From NCBI RefSeq assembly GCF_042726155.1, contig NZ_JBHXHV010000001.1, forward strand, positions 1,240,001 to 1,304,000: 64,000 nt of DNA. Direction: 5' to 3'. A program made the translations under genes and the position numbers. This document shows positions 17,651 to 26,171 of this stretch, one piece after another (position 1 is the first letter of the stretch; every line of letters begins with the position of its first letter). Under the pieces are notes generated by a model. That model saw only the letters and a program-made list of their open reading frames with translations. It had not been told where the DNA came from and searched no databases. Source of the DNA: Leucobacter sp042726155 (GTDB lineage: Bacteria > Actinomycetota > Actinomycetes > Actinomycetales > Microbacteriaceae).

Positions 17651-18219
17651 CGGCGCGGCTCGTGCCCGTCGTGCGCGCGCGGTGTACCCGCTCGCTGGCC
17701 CAGGAGGTGCTCGAGCACCGGGTCGAGCACGGCGAGGCCGTCGCGCACGCCGCCGGTCGAACCCGGCAGCGTGATGACGAACGTCGCACCCGCGAAGCCC
17801 GCGACGCCGCGCGTGAGCACCGCTGCGGGCTGCTGCGCCACGCCGCGTGCGCGCAGCGCCTCGATGAGCCCGGGAACGGCGATGTCGAGCAGGGGCTCGA
17901 CGGCCTCGGGCGTGCGGTCGGTGGGGGAGACGCCGGTGCCCCCGGTCGTGATGATCACCGCGGGCGAGGCCTCCAGCGCGCCGCGCACGGCACGTGCGAC
18001 ATCGGCGCCATCCGCCACGATCGCGGGGCCGATGACGGCGAATCCGCGGTCGACGAGCCATGCGGCAATGACGGGACCGGTCGTATCGGTCGCGGTGCCC
18101 GCCGCTGCGCTCGTCGACGCGACAACAACGTGCGCGATGCGGGCGCCGTCACTCATCAGCTGCGCGGCCTGGTCGTTCGGCCTATCCGCGTCGCCGTTCG
18201 ACCGGCTCCCGTGGCTCAT
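17647..18219 (-). CDS. mog: molybdopterin adenylyltransferase-type (MoaB/Mog)
   Basis: 190 residues with the MoCF-biosynthesis fold: ITTGGTGVSPTDRTPEA is the molybdopterin-binding signature, and LPGSTGGVRDGL lies near the C-terminus. It adenylylates molybdopterin before metal insertion by MoeA. ATG 18219 overlaps the moaC stop as ATGA, so translational coupling fixes this start over 18231. The first 28 residues are polar and possibly disordered. It is the last gene of the moaD-moeA-moaC-mog operon. Confidence 0.9.
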   Translation of the reverse strand: MSHGSRSNGDADRPNDQAAQLMSDGARIAHVVVASTSAAAGTATDTTGPVIAAWLVDRGFAVIGPAIVADGADVARAVRGALEASPAVIITTGGTGVSPTDRTPEAVEPLLDIAVPGLIEALRARGVAQQPAAVLTRGVAGFAGATFVITLPGSTGGVRDGLAVLDPVLEHLLGQRAGTPRAHDGHEPRR

Positions 18220-18731
18220 GGCGCGGTCCAATCCCCGCTCTTGCCGCCCGATTTGGCGAGCACGCGCGTGCCCGTGATGACCGCGTGGTGGTCGACCGCC
18301 TTGATCATGTCGTAGAGCGTGAGTGCGGCAACGCTGACCGCTGTCAGCGCCTCCATCTCGACGCCAGTGACCCCCCGCGTGGTGACCGTCGCGACGATGC
18401 GCACGCGCTCCGCCTCAGTCTCAAAGTCGATCGCTACCTTCGAGAGTGGCAACGGGTGGCAGAGCGGAATCAGGTCGGGGGTGCGCTTTGCTCCCATGAT
18501 GCCCGCGATGCGCGCGGTGCCGAGCGCCTCGCCCTTCGGAAGCTCGCCCGTGACGAGTCGGTCGATAACGTCTGCGCGCGTCTCGAGGTACGCCTCCGCG
18601 CTCGCCGTGCGCTTGGTCACGGCCTTGTCGGTCACGTCGACCATGTGCGCGCTGCCGTCGGCGCGCAGGTGCGTGAGCCCAGCTTGATTCGCAGACTCAA
18701 TGGACTCGGTGGGAAGCGCATTCTCAGACAT
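18216..18731 (-). CDS. moaC: cyclic pyranopterin monophosphate synthase
   Basis: Predicted 171 residues. Hallmark segments are HMVDVTDK, GIMGAKRTPDLIPLCHPL and GVEMEALTAVSVAALT (KTPDLIP/CHPL and GVEMEA motifs). MoaC completes conversion of GTP-derived cyclic intermediate to cPMP, with MoaA. The start at ATG 18731 overlaps the moeA end by 8 bases; an upstream frame to 18815 lies inside moeA and is not used. Confidence 0.95.
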   Translation of the reverse strand: MSENALPTESIESANQAGLTHLRADGSAHMVDVTDKAVTKRTASAEAYLETRADVIDRLVTGELPKGEALGTARIAGIMGAKRTPDLIPLCHPLPLSKVAIDFETEAERVRIVATVTTRGVTGVEMEALTAVSVAALTLYDMIKAVDHHAVITGTRVLAKSGGKSGDWTAP

Positions 18732-19998
18732 CGAACCTCTGAATCTCGATCGGGGAGCCGGTGGGCAAGTGCGCGACTCCAACAGGGATATGAGCGAGCA
18801 GCTCGGCCGCCGCAAGGTCGGCGAGCAGGTGTGAACTCGGCGGCGTCAGTTCGACCGTGCCGTCAGCTGTGAAGCGGCCGCGGCGAACCTGATGCTTGTG
18901 CTCGGGTGAGTTGACAGCGTGCGCGAGACGCGCCGTCGACCGCTCGCCGTGCTCGGGCAGACCGGCGAAGGCACGCAGCAGGGGAAGTAAAAAGAGCTCG
19001 GCCGACAGCGCGGAGCTCACGGGGTTGCCCGGAAAACAGAGCGTCGCCAGGTCGCGTCCGCCGACCGTCACAGTGCCTGCTCCCTGCGGTCCGCCCGGCT
19101 GCAGCGCGATTCCTGTGAAGGTGATGCTGGGTGCAGTTGCATCGCGTTCCAGTGCGTCACGCACGACCTCAAACGCGCCCGCGCTGATGCCACCGGAGGT
19201 GACGAGCACGTCGTGTTCTGGCCCGAGCTCAGCGATCAGCGCACGCAGTTCGTCTGCGTGGTCGACGACCCGTCGCGGGGTCACTTCGGCGCCAGCCTCG
19301 CGCAGCGCTGCGGCGAGAAGCGGCGCATTTGCATCGTAAATGCGCCCGGGGGCGAGTGGCTCGCCCGGTTCGGTCACCTCGTCGCCGGTCGATACGAGCA
19401 GCACCCGTGGCCGCCGCCGCACCGGCACCTCAACGACGCCCGCGCTCGCCAGCAGCCCGACCGTCGTGGGGCGCAGCCGGGTGCCCGCGGTCACGAGCGG
19501 AGCCCCCGCGGCGTGGTCAGAGCCGCGGCCGCGCACGTACGCGCCCGCCTGCGGAGCTTCCGTGAAGCTCACGCTCGGCGCTGGGCCATCGGGATTCGGG
19601 TCCCCAGATCGGCGCAGCCCGCTGAACACCGGGGGATCCGCTGCCTCGATCGGGATCACGGAGTCAGCGCCGTGCGGAATGGGTGCCCCGGTCATCACGG
19701 GCGACACGCTGCCCGGCTCGAGATCTACCGGTGCGTCGCCCGCTGCCGCGGTGACACCCACGCGAAACGAGAACGGCCCGGGTCCCGCGAAGTCGGCGGC
19801 GCGCACGGCGTAGCCGTCCATTTGCGAATTATCGAACGGGGGGAGTGCGATCGCGGCGGCGACGTCGCGCGCGACGATGCGCCCACTGAGCGCCGCTGAC
19901 CCGATCGGCAGCGTCTCGGGCGCTGCCGAACGCACCTCGTCGAGCGCCCGCGAGATGAGCGCCGCGACCACCTCGGCGTGCTCGGTGTGTGAGCGCAC
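18724..19998 (-). CDS. moeA: molybdopterin molybdenumtransferase
   Basis: 424 residues, the usual MoeA length. The N-terminal domain has DNSQMDGYAVRA, domain III has LLVSTGDEVTEPGEPL and VTSGGISAGAFEVV, and the C-terminal beta domain carries GNPVSSALSAELFLLP. It inserts molybdate into adenylylated molybdopterin. The start is GTG 19998, two bases after the moaD stop. A second moeA lies at 31433-32710, so this window encodes two paralogues. Confidence 0.95.
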   Translation of the reverse strand: MRSHTEHAEVVAALISRALDEVRSAAPETLPIGSAALSGRIVARDVAAAIALPPFDNSQMDGYAVRAADFAGPGPFSFRVGVTAAAGDAPVDLEPGSVSPVMTGAPIPHGADSVIPIEAADPPVFSGLRRSGDPNPDGPAPSVSFTEAPQAGAYVRGRGSDHAAGAPLVTAGTRLRPTTVGLLASAGVVEVPVRRRPRVLLVSTGDEVTEPGEPLAPGRIYDANAPLLAAALREAGAEVTPRRVVDHADELRALIAELGPEHDVLVTSGGISAGAFEVVRDALERDATAPSITFTGIALQPGGPQGAGTVTVGGRDLATLCFPGNPVSSALSAELFLLPLLRAFAGLPEHGERSTARLAHAVNSPEHKHQVRRGRFTADGTVELTPPSSHLLADLAAAELLAHIPVGVAHLPTGSPIEIQRFDV

Positions 19999-20000
19999 GC

Positions 20001-20249
20001 TCAGCCTCCCGCGAAGGCGGGCAGCACGTCAATCGTGGTACCGGTCACGGCACCATCGTCGCAGCGAACGGTGCCATCCACCAGAAACGATCCCGATCGC
20101 AGCACGCGCCGCATCGGGTCGCCATAGCGCGCGCTCAGATCGTCGCGCAGAGCGGAGAGCGTGGCGTCGCCAGGCGCCTCCCAGAGTTCTTCCTCGCGTC
20201 CGGCAGCATCTGCCGCCGCTGCGAAGTATCTGACGATGATCCCTGACAT
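20001..20249 (-). CDS. moaD: molybdopterin synthase sulfur carrier subunit
   Basis: 82 residues with the beta-grasp ubiquitin-like fold. It ends in Gly-Gly, the thiocarboxylate-forming tail adenylylated by MoeB and used by MoaE. TAGCAT (20261-20256, minus strand) lies 6 nt before the ATG, so this four-gene operon probably begins with a leaderless transcript. Its promoter is back to back with that of the moeB-like gene. Confidence 0.93.
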   Translation of the reverse strand: MSGIIVRYFAAAADAAGREEELWEAPGDATLSALRDDLSARYGDPMRRVLRSGSFLVDGTVRCDDGAVTGTTIDVLPAFAGG

Positions 20250-20301
20250 ACCGCCATGCTAGCGAACCCCCATCAGAAGCGGCGCTCGTAGAATGGGTGA
20301 C

Positions 20302-21630
20302 ATGTCTGAGTCAGGCGCTGCCCGCCCGAACCGCGCGGAATCGGGGCCCGCCCGGCCCGCTCCGCTCGTCGAACCGCTCGCTGCGTTGCGACCCGAGGCG
20401 GCCATCCGAGCGCAGCGTCAAATCACGCTGCCCGGCTTCGGTGAAGAAGCCCAGCGCCGCCTCGCGAACGCGAGCGTGCTCGTGATTGGGGCTGGCGGGC
20501 TCGGGTGCGCAAGCGTGCCGTACCTCGCTGGCGCCGGCGTGGGCCGCATCGGCGTACTCGACGATGACCTCGTGGAAACCTCGAATCTTCACCGGCAGGT
20601 CACACATCGCGCAGGCGATGTCGGCCGCGCAAAGGTCGATGCGCTCGCGGAGATGGTCGGCAGGCTTGATCCGAGCATCACCGTCGATCGACACCGGTTG
20701 CGCCTGACCTCGGATAATGCGCTCGAGTTGTTTGCGCAGTACGACCTGGTGCTCGACGGGAGCGACAATTTTCCGACGCGCTACCTGGCGAACGATGCAG
20801 CAGAGCTTGCCGGGCGACCGCTCGTCTGGGGCGCGATCCTGCAGTATTCAGGCCAGGTAGGGGTGGCGTGGCACGCCCACGGCGCAGGCTACCGCGACAT
20901 TTTTCCGGCCCCGCCGCCCGCCGACAGCGTGCTGAGCTGCGCCGAGGGCGGAGTGCTCCCGGGGCTCTGCGGTACGGTCGGTTCGCTGATGGCCACTGAG
21001 GCGCTGAAGCTTATTGCCGGCATCGGTGACCCCCTGATCGGTCGCGTGCTGGTCTATGACGCGCTCGCCGCGCGCACCCGCGAACTGCGGGTGAACCGCA
21101 ACCCGCAGGCCGCGCCGGTCAACGCGCTCGTGGATTATGAGCTGTTCTGCGGCGACGCGGCCGCGCCGCACGCCGCGACAGGCGACGCGACGCGAGGCGA
21201 CATCACTGCGCACGACGACACACCCGATATCGCCGCGGTCATCACCGCCGTCAGTGCCGAGGACTTCGCGAGCTCGCTGCGTGCCGACCCGCAGCTGCGC
21301 GTCATCGACGTGCGTTCGGCCCCCGAGCACAGCGAGCGTCGCGTGCGTGCCTCTCAGCACACGCCCGTTGAACACATCGAGGCTGATGGTCTGCCCCGGG
21401 CGTCCAATGACGACACGCTCTGGCTCTACTGCGAACGCGACCCGCGCTCGCGCCGCGCCGCCGAAGCGCTCGCGGCCTGTGGGGCAACTGACGTGCGATA
21501 CCTGCAGGGCGGCATTTCGCAGCTCGCGCGCGTGGCTCCCGAGTTGATCGAGCGGGGTGCTGTTGCGCACTCCGCACATGACGATTCAGGCACATACAGT
21601 CACACGGCCGAACCGAGGGAGCACGCATGA
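20302..21630 (+). CDS. moeZ: MoeB/ThiF adenylyltransferase-rhodanese fusion
   Basis: Predicted 442 residues. The ThiF domain has GAGGLGCASVPYLAGAGVG at about residues 65-85 and the LDGSDNFPTRYLAND block. The C-terminal rhodanese domain (about 320-415) has an active-site loop starting with the Cys of YCERDPRS. It adenylylates and probably sulfurates the MoaD tail. Both zinc-binding CxxC pairs of E. coli MoeB are missing (GYRDIFPAPP and RNPQAAPV stand in their places). ATG 20302 is chosen because TAGAAT (20289-20294) lies 7 nt upstream; ATG 20293 lies inside that box. It overlaps moaE by 4 bases. Confidence 0.9.
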   Translation: MSESGAARPNRAESGPARPAPLVEPLAALRPEAAIRAQRQITLPGFGEEAQRRLANASVLVIGAGGLGCASVPYLAGAGVGRIGVLDDDLVETSNLHRQVTHRAGDVGRAKVDALAEMVGRLDPSITVDRHRLRLTSDNALELFAQYDLVLDGSDNFPTRYLANDAAELAGRPLVWGAILQYSGQVGVAWHAHGAGYRDIFPAPPPADSVLSCAEGGVLPGLCGTVGSLMATEALKLIAGIGDPLIGRVLVYDALAARTRELRVNRNPQAAPVNALVDYELFCGDAAAPHAATGDATRGDITAHDDTPDIAAVITAVSAEDFASSLRADPQLRVIDVRSAPEHSERRVRASQHTPVEHIEADGLPRASNDDTLWLYCERDPRSRRAAEALAACGATDVRYLQGGISQLARVAPELIERGAVAHSAHDDSGTYSHTAEPREHA

Positions 21631-22040
21631 CGGAGGTATTCGCCCGCATCACGGCGGAGGAGATCGACGAGGTCGCCGTGCGAACGGCGGTAGATGCCCC
21701 CGAGTGCGGGGCGCTCGTGATGTTTCACGGCATCGTGCGCGATCACGATGGTGGCCGCGGCGTCGCCGCCCTCGATTACCGCTCACACCCCGAGGCCGAG
21801 CGGTTCATCGCCGAGTGCGTCGCTTCTGAACAAGCGCGCACCGGCCTGCGGCTCGCCGCCGTGCACCGCGTCGGAGAGCTCCGCATCGGCGACGCGGCGC
21901 TGGTCGCGGCGGCGTCAGCGGCGCACCGCGGTGAGGCGTTCGAGGCGATTGAGCGGCTCGTCGAGCGCATTAAACACGAGGTGCCGATCTGGAAGCGGCA
22001 GCACTTCGCAGACGGCGTCAGCGAGTGGGTGGGGCTCTGA
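21627..22040 (+). CDS. moaE: molybdopterin synthase catalytic subunit
   Basis: 137 residues. The MoaE signatures are present: ALVMFHGIVRDHDGG near the N-terminus, HRVGELRIGDAAL, and KHEVPIWKRQ at the end, which contains the conserved lysines. With MoaD it forms the heterotetramer that sulfurates cPMP to molybdopterin. ATG overlaps the stop of the preceding gene (ATGA), so the two are co-translated. Confidence 0.95.
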   Translation: MTEVFARITAEEIDEVAVRTAVDAPECGALVMFHGIVRDHDGGRGVAALDYRSHPEAERFIAECVASEQARTGLRLAAVHRVGELRIGDAALVAAASAAHRGEAFEAIERLVERIKHEVPIWKRQHFADGVSEWVGL

Positions 22041-22045
22041 CGCGG

Positions 22046-23131
22046 TCAGCCTCCGATGTACGACATCTCGATCCGTTCGCGATCCGGCGTCGCTTCCCCG
22101 ATACGCGCCCGCAACTCCGAGTAACGATCGTCACGGCCGCCCCAGACGCCAGCGAGTTCGCTGCGTAGCTCGGTATCACTCGCCCCTGAGCGCAGCAGCG
22201 CGCGCAGATCAAAGCCAGTCGAGGCAAACAGGCACGTGAACAACTTGCCGTCGGCAGACACGCGCGCCCGCGTGCATGTGCCGCAGAATGCGCCCGTGAC
22301 ACTCGAGATCACGCCGATCTCGCCTGATCCGTCGAGATAGCGCCAGCGCTTTGCGGTTTCGCCCGGGCGCGATTCGGCGACGGGCGCGAGCGGGTGCACG
22401 GCGCTGATGCGCGCAACAATCTCTGCGGACGGCACGACATCGGCGAGGGCCCAGCCGTTGCTCGCTCCCACATCCATGTACTCGATAAACCGCAGGATCT
22501 GGCCGTTTTCGCGAAAGTGCTGGGCGAGCGGCACAATCTCGTCGTCGTTGACGCCGCGCTTGATCACCGCGTTCACTTTGACCGGGCCGAGGCCAGCGGC
22601 CGTTGCGGCGGCGATGCCGTCAAAGACGCGCGCGAGGGGAAAGCGTACGTCGTTGATTGCTTGAAAACGTGTCTCGTCAAGTGAGTCCACCGACACGGTG
22701 ACCCGGTCGAGCCCCGCTTCACGCAGTGCTGCAGCCTTCACCCGCAGCGCAGAGCCGTTGGTCGTGAGCGCCAGATCCGGTTTCCGGCCGTCGGGGGTGC
22801 GCAACTCGGCGAGACGTGAGATGAGTTCTTCGATGCCGCGACGCAGCAGGGGCTCGCCGCCTGTGAGTCGGAGCTTGTCGACGCCGAGTGCGACGGCTGC
22901 GCTGGCCAATCGCACAATCTCGTCGAAGCTCAGCAGTTCGTCGCGGTCCATGAACTGATAATCGCTGCCGAAGAGCTCCTTCGGCATGCAGTAAACGCAG
23001 CGGAAATTGCAGCGATCGGTGACCGAAATACGCAGATCGCGCAGAGCGCGGCCGCGGGCATCACGCAGCCCGGCCGAGGGGAGTTGGTGCGCCCGCCCGG
23101 AGCGCCCTATTGCGGGCTTGACCTCCACCAT
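22046..23131 (-). CDS. moaA: GTP 3',8-cyclase (radical SAM)
   Basis: 361 residues. The radical SAM motif CNFRCVYC gives C41, C45 and C48. The C-terminal 4Fe-4S cluster ligands occur in CGTC and FTCLF, and the chain ends in Gly-Gly, as required in MoaA. It starts Moco synthesis from GTP. ATG 23131 has a strong AGGAGGTG seven bases upstream. It is convergent with moaE and follows modB by 53 bases, so it may belong to the mod operon. Confidence 0.96.
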   Translation of the reverse strand: MVEVKPAIGRSGRAHQLPSAGLRDARGRALRDLRISVTDRCNFRCVYCMPKELFGSDYQFMDRDELLSFDEIVRLASAAVALGVDKLRLTGGEPLLRRGIEELISRLAELRTPDGRKPDLALTTNGSALRVKAAALREAGLDRVTVSVDSLDETRFQAINDVRFPLARVFDGIAAATAAGLGPVKVNAVIKRGVNDDEIVPLAQHFRENGQILRFIEYMDVGASNGWALADVVPSAEIVARISAVHPLAPVAESRPGETAKRWRYLDGSGEIGVISSVTGAFCGTCTRARVSADGKLFTCLFASTGFDLRALLRSGASDTELRSELAGVWGGRDDRYSELRARIGEATPDRERIEMSYIGG

Positions 23132-23184
23132 TGCGACACCTCCTGCGCTGCCACACTAGCAGCCGCGTTCGGACCGCGACTCGG

Positions 23185-23982
23185 TTACAGAGTTCTGCTG
23201 GCTGCGCGCCCCTGCACCACGGCGAGCGCGGCAATGGCGATGGCAATGAGGATCAGCGACAGCGTCAACGCGGTGTCCTGTGTGACGCCGGCTCCGTTGA
23301 ACGCCGTATAGATCGCGAGCGGCACTGTGCGCGTCGTGCCCGCCGCGTTGCCGGCGAAGAGTGCGGTCGCACCGAACTCGCCGAGCGCGCGCGTAAAGCA
23401 GAGCATGGTCCCCGCAATGAGGCTCGGTCGAATGAGGGGCAGTGTGACTCGGAACAGCACGGTCTGCCGTGACGCCCCGAGCGTAGCGGCGGCATCGCCG
23501 TAGGCCGGGGTCAGCCCGCGAAGTGATGCCTCGACCGCGATCACGAGGAACGGGAGCGCAACGAACGTCTGTGCGATCACCACCGCCAGTGTGGTGAACG
23601 GGATGCGAATCCCCGCGTCGGCGAGGGCATTGCCGAACACGCCGCCCCGACCCAGCAGCGACAGCAGTGCGAGACCGCCCACGAGTGGCGGGAGCACGAG
23701 CGGCAGTGTGACTCCGGCCCGCAGCAGCACGGACACCCATCCGGTCGTTCGCGAGAGCACGACGGCGAGCGGCACCCCGAGCAAAAGGCAGCAGAGCGTT
23801 GCTGCCGTTGCGGTGACGAGAGAGAGGGCGAGCGCGCTACCGGTCTCTGGCGCGGCGAGCGTGGCTGGCAGCGCAGCCCAGTTCATTCGGCCAATCAGCG
23901 CGATGAGCGGCAACAGGAGCAGCCCGCCGCCGATCAGTGCGGGCGCGATTACGATGCCAGGGATGCCGCGATTCGCACTCAC
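23185..23982 (-). CDS. modB: molybdate ABC transporter permease
   Basis: 265 residues with about six membrane spans. The ABC inner-membrane signature (EASLRGLTPAYGDAAATLGASR, residues about 150-172, EAA loop) is present. It forms the membrane channel for molybdate uptake with ModA. The GTG start overlaps the modA stop by 4 bases. No ATPase gene (modC) follows: only 53 bases separate it from moaA. Confidence 0.9.
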   Translation of the reverse strand: MSANRGIPGIVIAPALIGGGLLLLPLIALIGRMNWAALPATLAAPETGSALALSLVTATAATLCCLLLGVPLAVVLSRTTGWVSVLLRAGVTLPLVLPPLVGGLALLSLLGRGGVFGNALADAGIRIPFTTLAVVIAQTFVALPFLVIAVEASLRGLTPAYGDAAATLGASRQTVLFRVTLPLIRPSLIAGTMLCFTRALGEFGATALFAGNAAGTTRTVPLAIYTAFNGAGVTQDTALTLSLILIAIAIAALAVVQGRAASRTL

Positions 23983-24815
23983 CCGACGGTCACCGGTCCG
24001 AATCCGAGTTCCGCCAAGTGAGCCTGTGCCGCATCGCTGAGCAGATACTCGGCGAACGCCTGCGCGGTGGGTTCACTTCCAGACCCCTCGATGGGTGCGA
24101 TCAAATAGGTTCCAGCCGCATCGATCGCGTTCGGAATTTCGATCCCCACCACCGCGCCGTCAGATCTGAGCACGTCCGAGCGATACACCAGACCGGCGTC
24201 GGCCTCACCCGATGCGACCTTCGTGAGCACGGCGGTGACGCTTTGTTCCTCGCTCGCCGCGTGTAGCTCGACGCCGTCGCGGTCGAGCAGCTTGCGCGAG
24301 GCGCTGCCGCACGGCACCTCGGCGGCGCAGACCACCACTGTGGGAAATTTCCCGGTCGATCCGGCTCGCGCGAGGTCGGCGAGCGTTTTGATACCGAGAG
24401 AATTCCCCGGCGCGACCGCGATCTCCAGGCTGCTTGTGGCGAACGGTACGGCCGGTGATGCGAGCATGTGGGCGTCGCTGACGAGCGACATGTTGCGTTC
24501 GTCAGCTGAGGCAAACACGTCAACCGGGGCGCCGCCGATGATCTGGGTGGCGAGCACCGCCGAGCCGTCGAAGGTCAGGTTGTCGAAGGTGACGTCTGGG
24601 TGCGCTTTCGTGAAGTCGGCAGTGAGGTCTTCGAATGCCGGTTGCAACGATGCCGCGGCCGCAACGGAGAGGCGGCCAGAGACCCGAGTGTCGTCAGACG
24701 TTGACGACGCGGCGGAACCCCCATCATTGGGCGTCGCCGAGGCGCAGCCCGTGAGCGTGACGAGTGTCAGGGCGAGAGTGGCGACGGTGAGGCGTCGCGC
24801 AGACGCGAACTTCAT
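23979..24815 (-). CDS. modA: molybdate-binding lipoprotein
   Basis: 278 residues. A lipobox LTGC puts the lipidated cysteine at residue 24, and the polar linker after it is Ser/Thr/Asp-rich. The solute-binding domain has LSVAAAASLQPAFEDL and the GAPVDVFASADERNM segment typical of ModA. It captures molybdate or tungstate outside the membrane and delivers it to ModB. It follows the HTH/TOBE regulator by 25 bases. Confidence 0.93.
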   Translation of the reverse strand: MKFASARRLTVATLALTLVTLTGCASATPNDGGSAASSTSDDTRVSGRLSVAAAASLQPAFEDLTADFTKAHPDVTFDNLTFDGSAVLATQIIGGAPVDVFASADERNMSLVSDAHMLASPAVPFATSSLEIAVAPGNSLGIKTLADLARAGSTGKFPTVVVCAAEVPCGSASRKLLDRDGVELHAASEEQSVTAVLTKVASGEADAGLVYRSDVLRSDGAVVGIEIPNAIDAAGTYLIAPIEGSGSEPTAQAFAEYLLSDAAQAHLAELGFGPVTVG

Positions 24816-24840
24816 TGAGCTCCCTCAGATCCGCAAACGC

Positions 24841-25239
24841 CTAGCGGCGCTCGGCCTCGATGATGACGGTTGTCGCCTTCACGATGCCGGTTGCGCGCGA
24901 TCCAACCTCGATGGCGAGGTCGTCGAGCGCCTCGGCTGTCATCAGCGACACGACGCGATTCGGGCCGCACTGCAGCTCGACCTGCGCGACGAGGCCCTCG
25001 CGTTGCACAGCGGTCACGATGCCAGTGAAGCGGTTCCGTGCGCTGCGCCTGACCGGATCGGTGGCGTCTGGGGCTGGTGCGAGTTCGAGCGCGCGTCGGG
25101 CGAGGGACGCCCCCGTTACGGTTTGCCGCCCGGCGTCATCGGCGCCTGCGTCAAGCGCGCCATCGCTCACCCAGCGCCGCACCGTGTCATCGCTGACCCC
25201 GATAAGCGCGGCCGCCTCGCTGATCCTGAAATGCGTCAT
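24841..25239 (-). CDS. HTH-TOBE molybdenum-responsive regulator
   Basis: Predicted 132 residues. An N-terminal MerR/excisionase-like helix-turn-helix (residues about 1-50, FRISEAAALIGVSDDTVRRW) is followed by one TOBE (molybdopterin-binding, Mop) domain at about 68-132. It probably senses molybdate and controls the mod genes it heads. ATG 25239 has TATGCT (25252-25247, minus strand) 7 nt upstream, so it is probably leaderless; the longer frame to 25362 is rejected. Confidence 0.88.
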   Translation of the reverse strand: MTHFRISEAAALIGVSDDTVRRWVSDGALDAGADDAGRQTVTGASLARRALELAPAPDATDPVRRSARNRFTGIVTAVQREGLVAQVELQCGPNRVVSLMTAEALDDLAIEVGSRATGIVKATTVIIEAERR

Positions 25240-25340
25240 ACGCAGCAGCATAGTTCCGAATCTGCGTGGAAATAACTTCCGTTCGTCCGGATATGCGGTT
25301 TGTAGCAACTTGAACCCAGATATTTGGACTGGGGCCACTG

Positions 25341-25369
25341 TTGACTTGCCATCGAACTCCAACTAGCTT
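25341..25369 (+). promoter_or_regulatory. sigma70-type promoter before amiS
   Basis: TTGACT (25341-25346), a 17-nt spacer and TAGCTT (25364-25369) form a good -35/-10 pair directed toward amiS. The transcript would begin near 25376 and carry a leader of roughly 90 nt. The minus-strand promoter of the HTH-TOBE gene lies about 90 bases away. Confidence 0.55.
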
Positions 25370-25440
25370 CGGGAACAGAGCGGCTTGCTTCGATGACGAA
25401 CTGCCGCAGAGCCTGGTCGGGGTGCGTTCCCGGCCGCTCT
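25370..25440 (+). promoter_or_regulatory. structured leader, candidate cis-regulatory RNA
   Basis: Two long complementary pairs interleave: CGGGAAC (25370-25376) with GTTCCCG (25426-25432), and AGAGCGGC (25377-25384) with GCCGCTCT (25433-25440). That order is a pseudoknot. The same bases can instead form two separate hairpins (GCGGC 25380-25384 with GCCGC 25403-25407; AGAGC 25408-25412 with GCTCT 25436-25440). The amiS Shine-Dalgarno sequence starts about 15 bases later. Mutually exclusive folds suggest a switch; the ligand is unknown. If the -10 at 25364 is right, the first stem begins at or just before the start site, which weakens the RNA reading. Confidence 0.35.
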
Positions 25441-25468
25441 TCACGCAGTGCAGCGAGGGGAGATCGGA

Positions 25469-26110
25469 ATGAGCAGTGTCGGATTGCTCTACGTCGGGGC
25501 CGTGTTGTTCATTAACGGGTTGATGCTGTTAGACATTGTTCCGGCGAAGGCCGCGGCGGCGATGAACCTCTTCGTGGGCGGCATGCAGGTGCTCTTTCCC
25601 ACGCTGATCATCGCGCAGTCGAACGGCGATCCGGCGGTGATCCTTGGTGCGTCCGGGCTGTATCTCTTCGGCTTTACCTACCTGTACGTAGCTTGGAACA
25701 CCCTCACCGGGGCAACCGGGGAGGGACTTGGGTGGTTCTCGATCTTCGTTGCCGCCTGCGCCGTCGTCTACGGCATTCTGCAGTTCACCCACTCGAATGA
25801 CCCGGTCTTCGGTGTCATCTGGTGGTCGTGGGCGGTGCTGTGGTTCCTGTTTTTTCTCGTGCTCGCCCGCGGCAACGACGGTCTCGGCCGCGTTACCGGG
25901 TGGTTCGCGCTGCTGCTCGGCATCACCACGGGCGCGATTCCCGCGTTCCTGCTGCTCACTGGCACCTACGTGACGGGTGCTGTTCCCGCGATCATCGCGG
26001 CGGTCGTTTACGTTGCGTGCTTCGTCGTGGCCTGGGTGCTCGGGCGGAGTCATCGCGCCGCGCCGGATCGTGTGCCCGCGGCGGTCGCATCCGCGACCGC
26101 GACCCTATGA
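25469..26110 (+). CDS. amiS: AmiS/UreI family amide/urea channel
   Basis: Predicted 213 residues with six or seven hydrophobic helices. The family segments SSVGLLYVGAVLFINGLMLL at the N-terminus and the GLYLFGFTYLYVAWN region match AmiS/UreI proteins, which are channels for urea or short aliphatic amides. ATG 25469 follows GAGGGGA (25455-25461) by 7 nt. It heads the amiS-fmdB-fmdA operon, which implies formamide or similar amides as cargo. Confidence 0.92.
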   Translation: MSSVGLLYVGAVLFINGLMLLDIVPAKAAAAMNLFVGGMQVLFPTLIIAQSNGDPAVILGASGLYLFGFTYLYVAWNTLTGATGEGLGWFSIFVAACAVVYGILQFTHSNDPVFGVIWWSWAVLWFLFFLVLARGNDGLGRVTGWFALLLGITTGAIPAFLLLTGTYVTGAVPAIIAAVVYVACFVVAWVLGRSHRAAPDRVPAAVASATATL

Positions 26111-26171
26111 ACGGATCTTCGCCCGCACATCGACTCGCAACCACACGATTCACCGAGAGGAACCGACACTG

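Noticed and set aside
25370..25440. Known guanidine-I or guanidine-III riboswitch before amiS
   Set aside because: The leader does not contain the conserved ykkC core segments, nor the compact class III consensus; only generic base pairing is seen.
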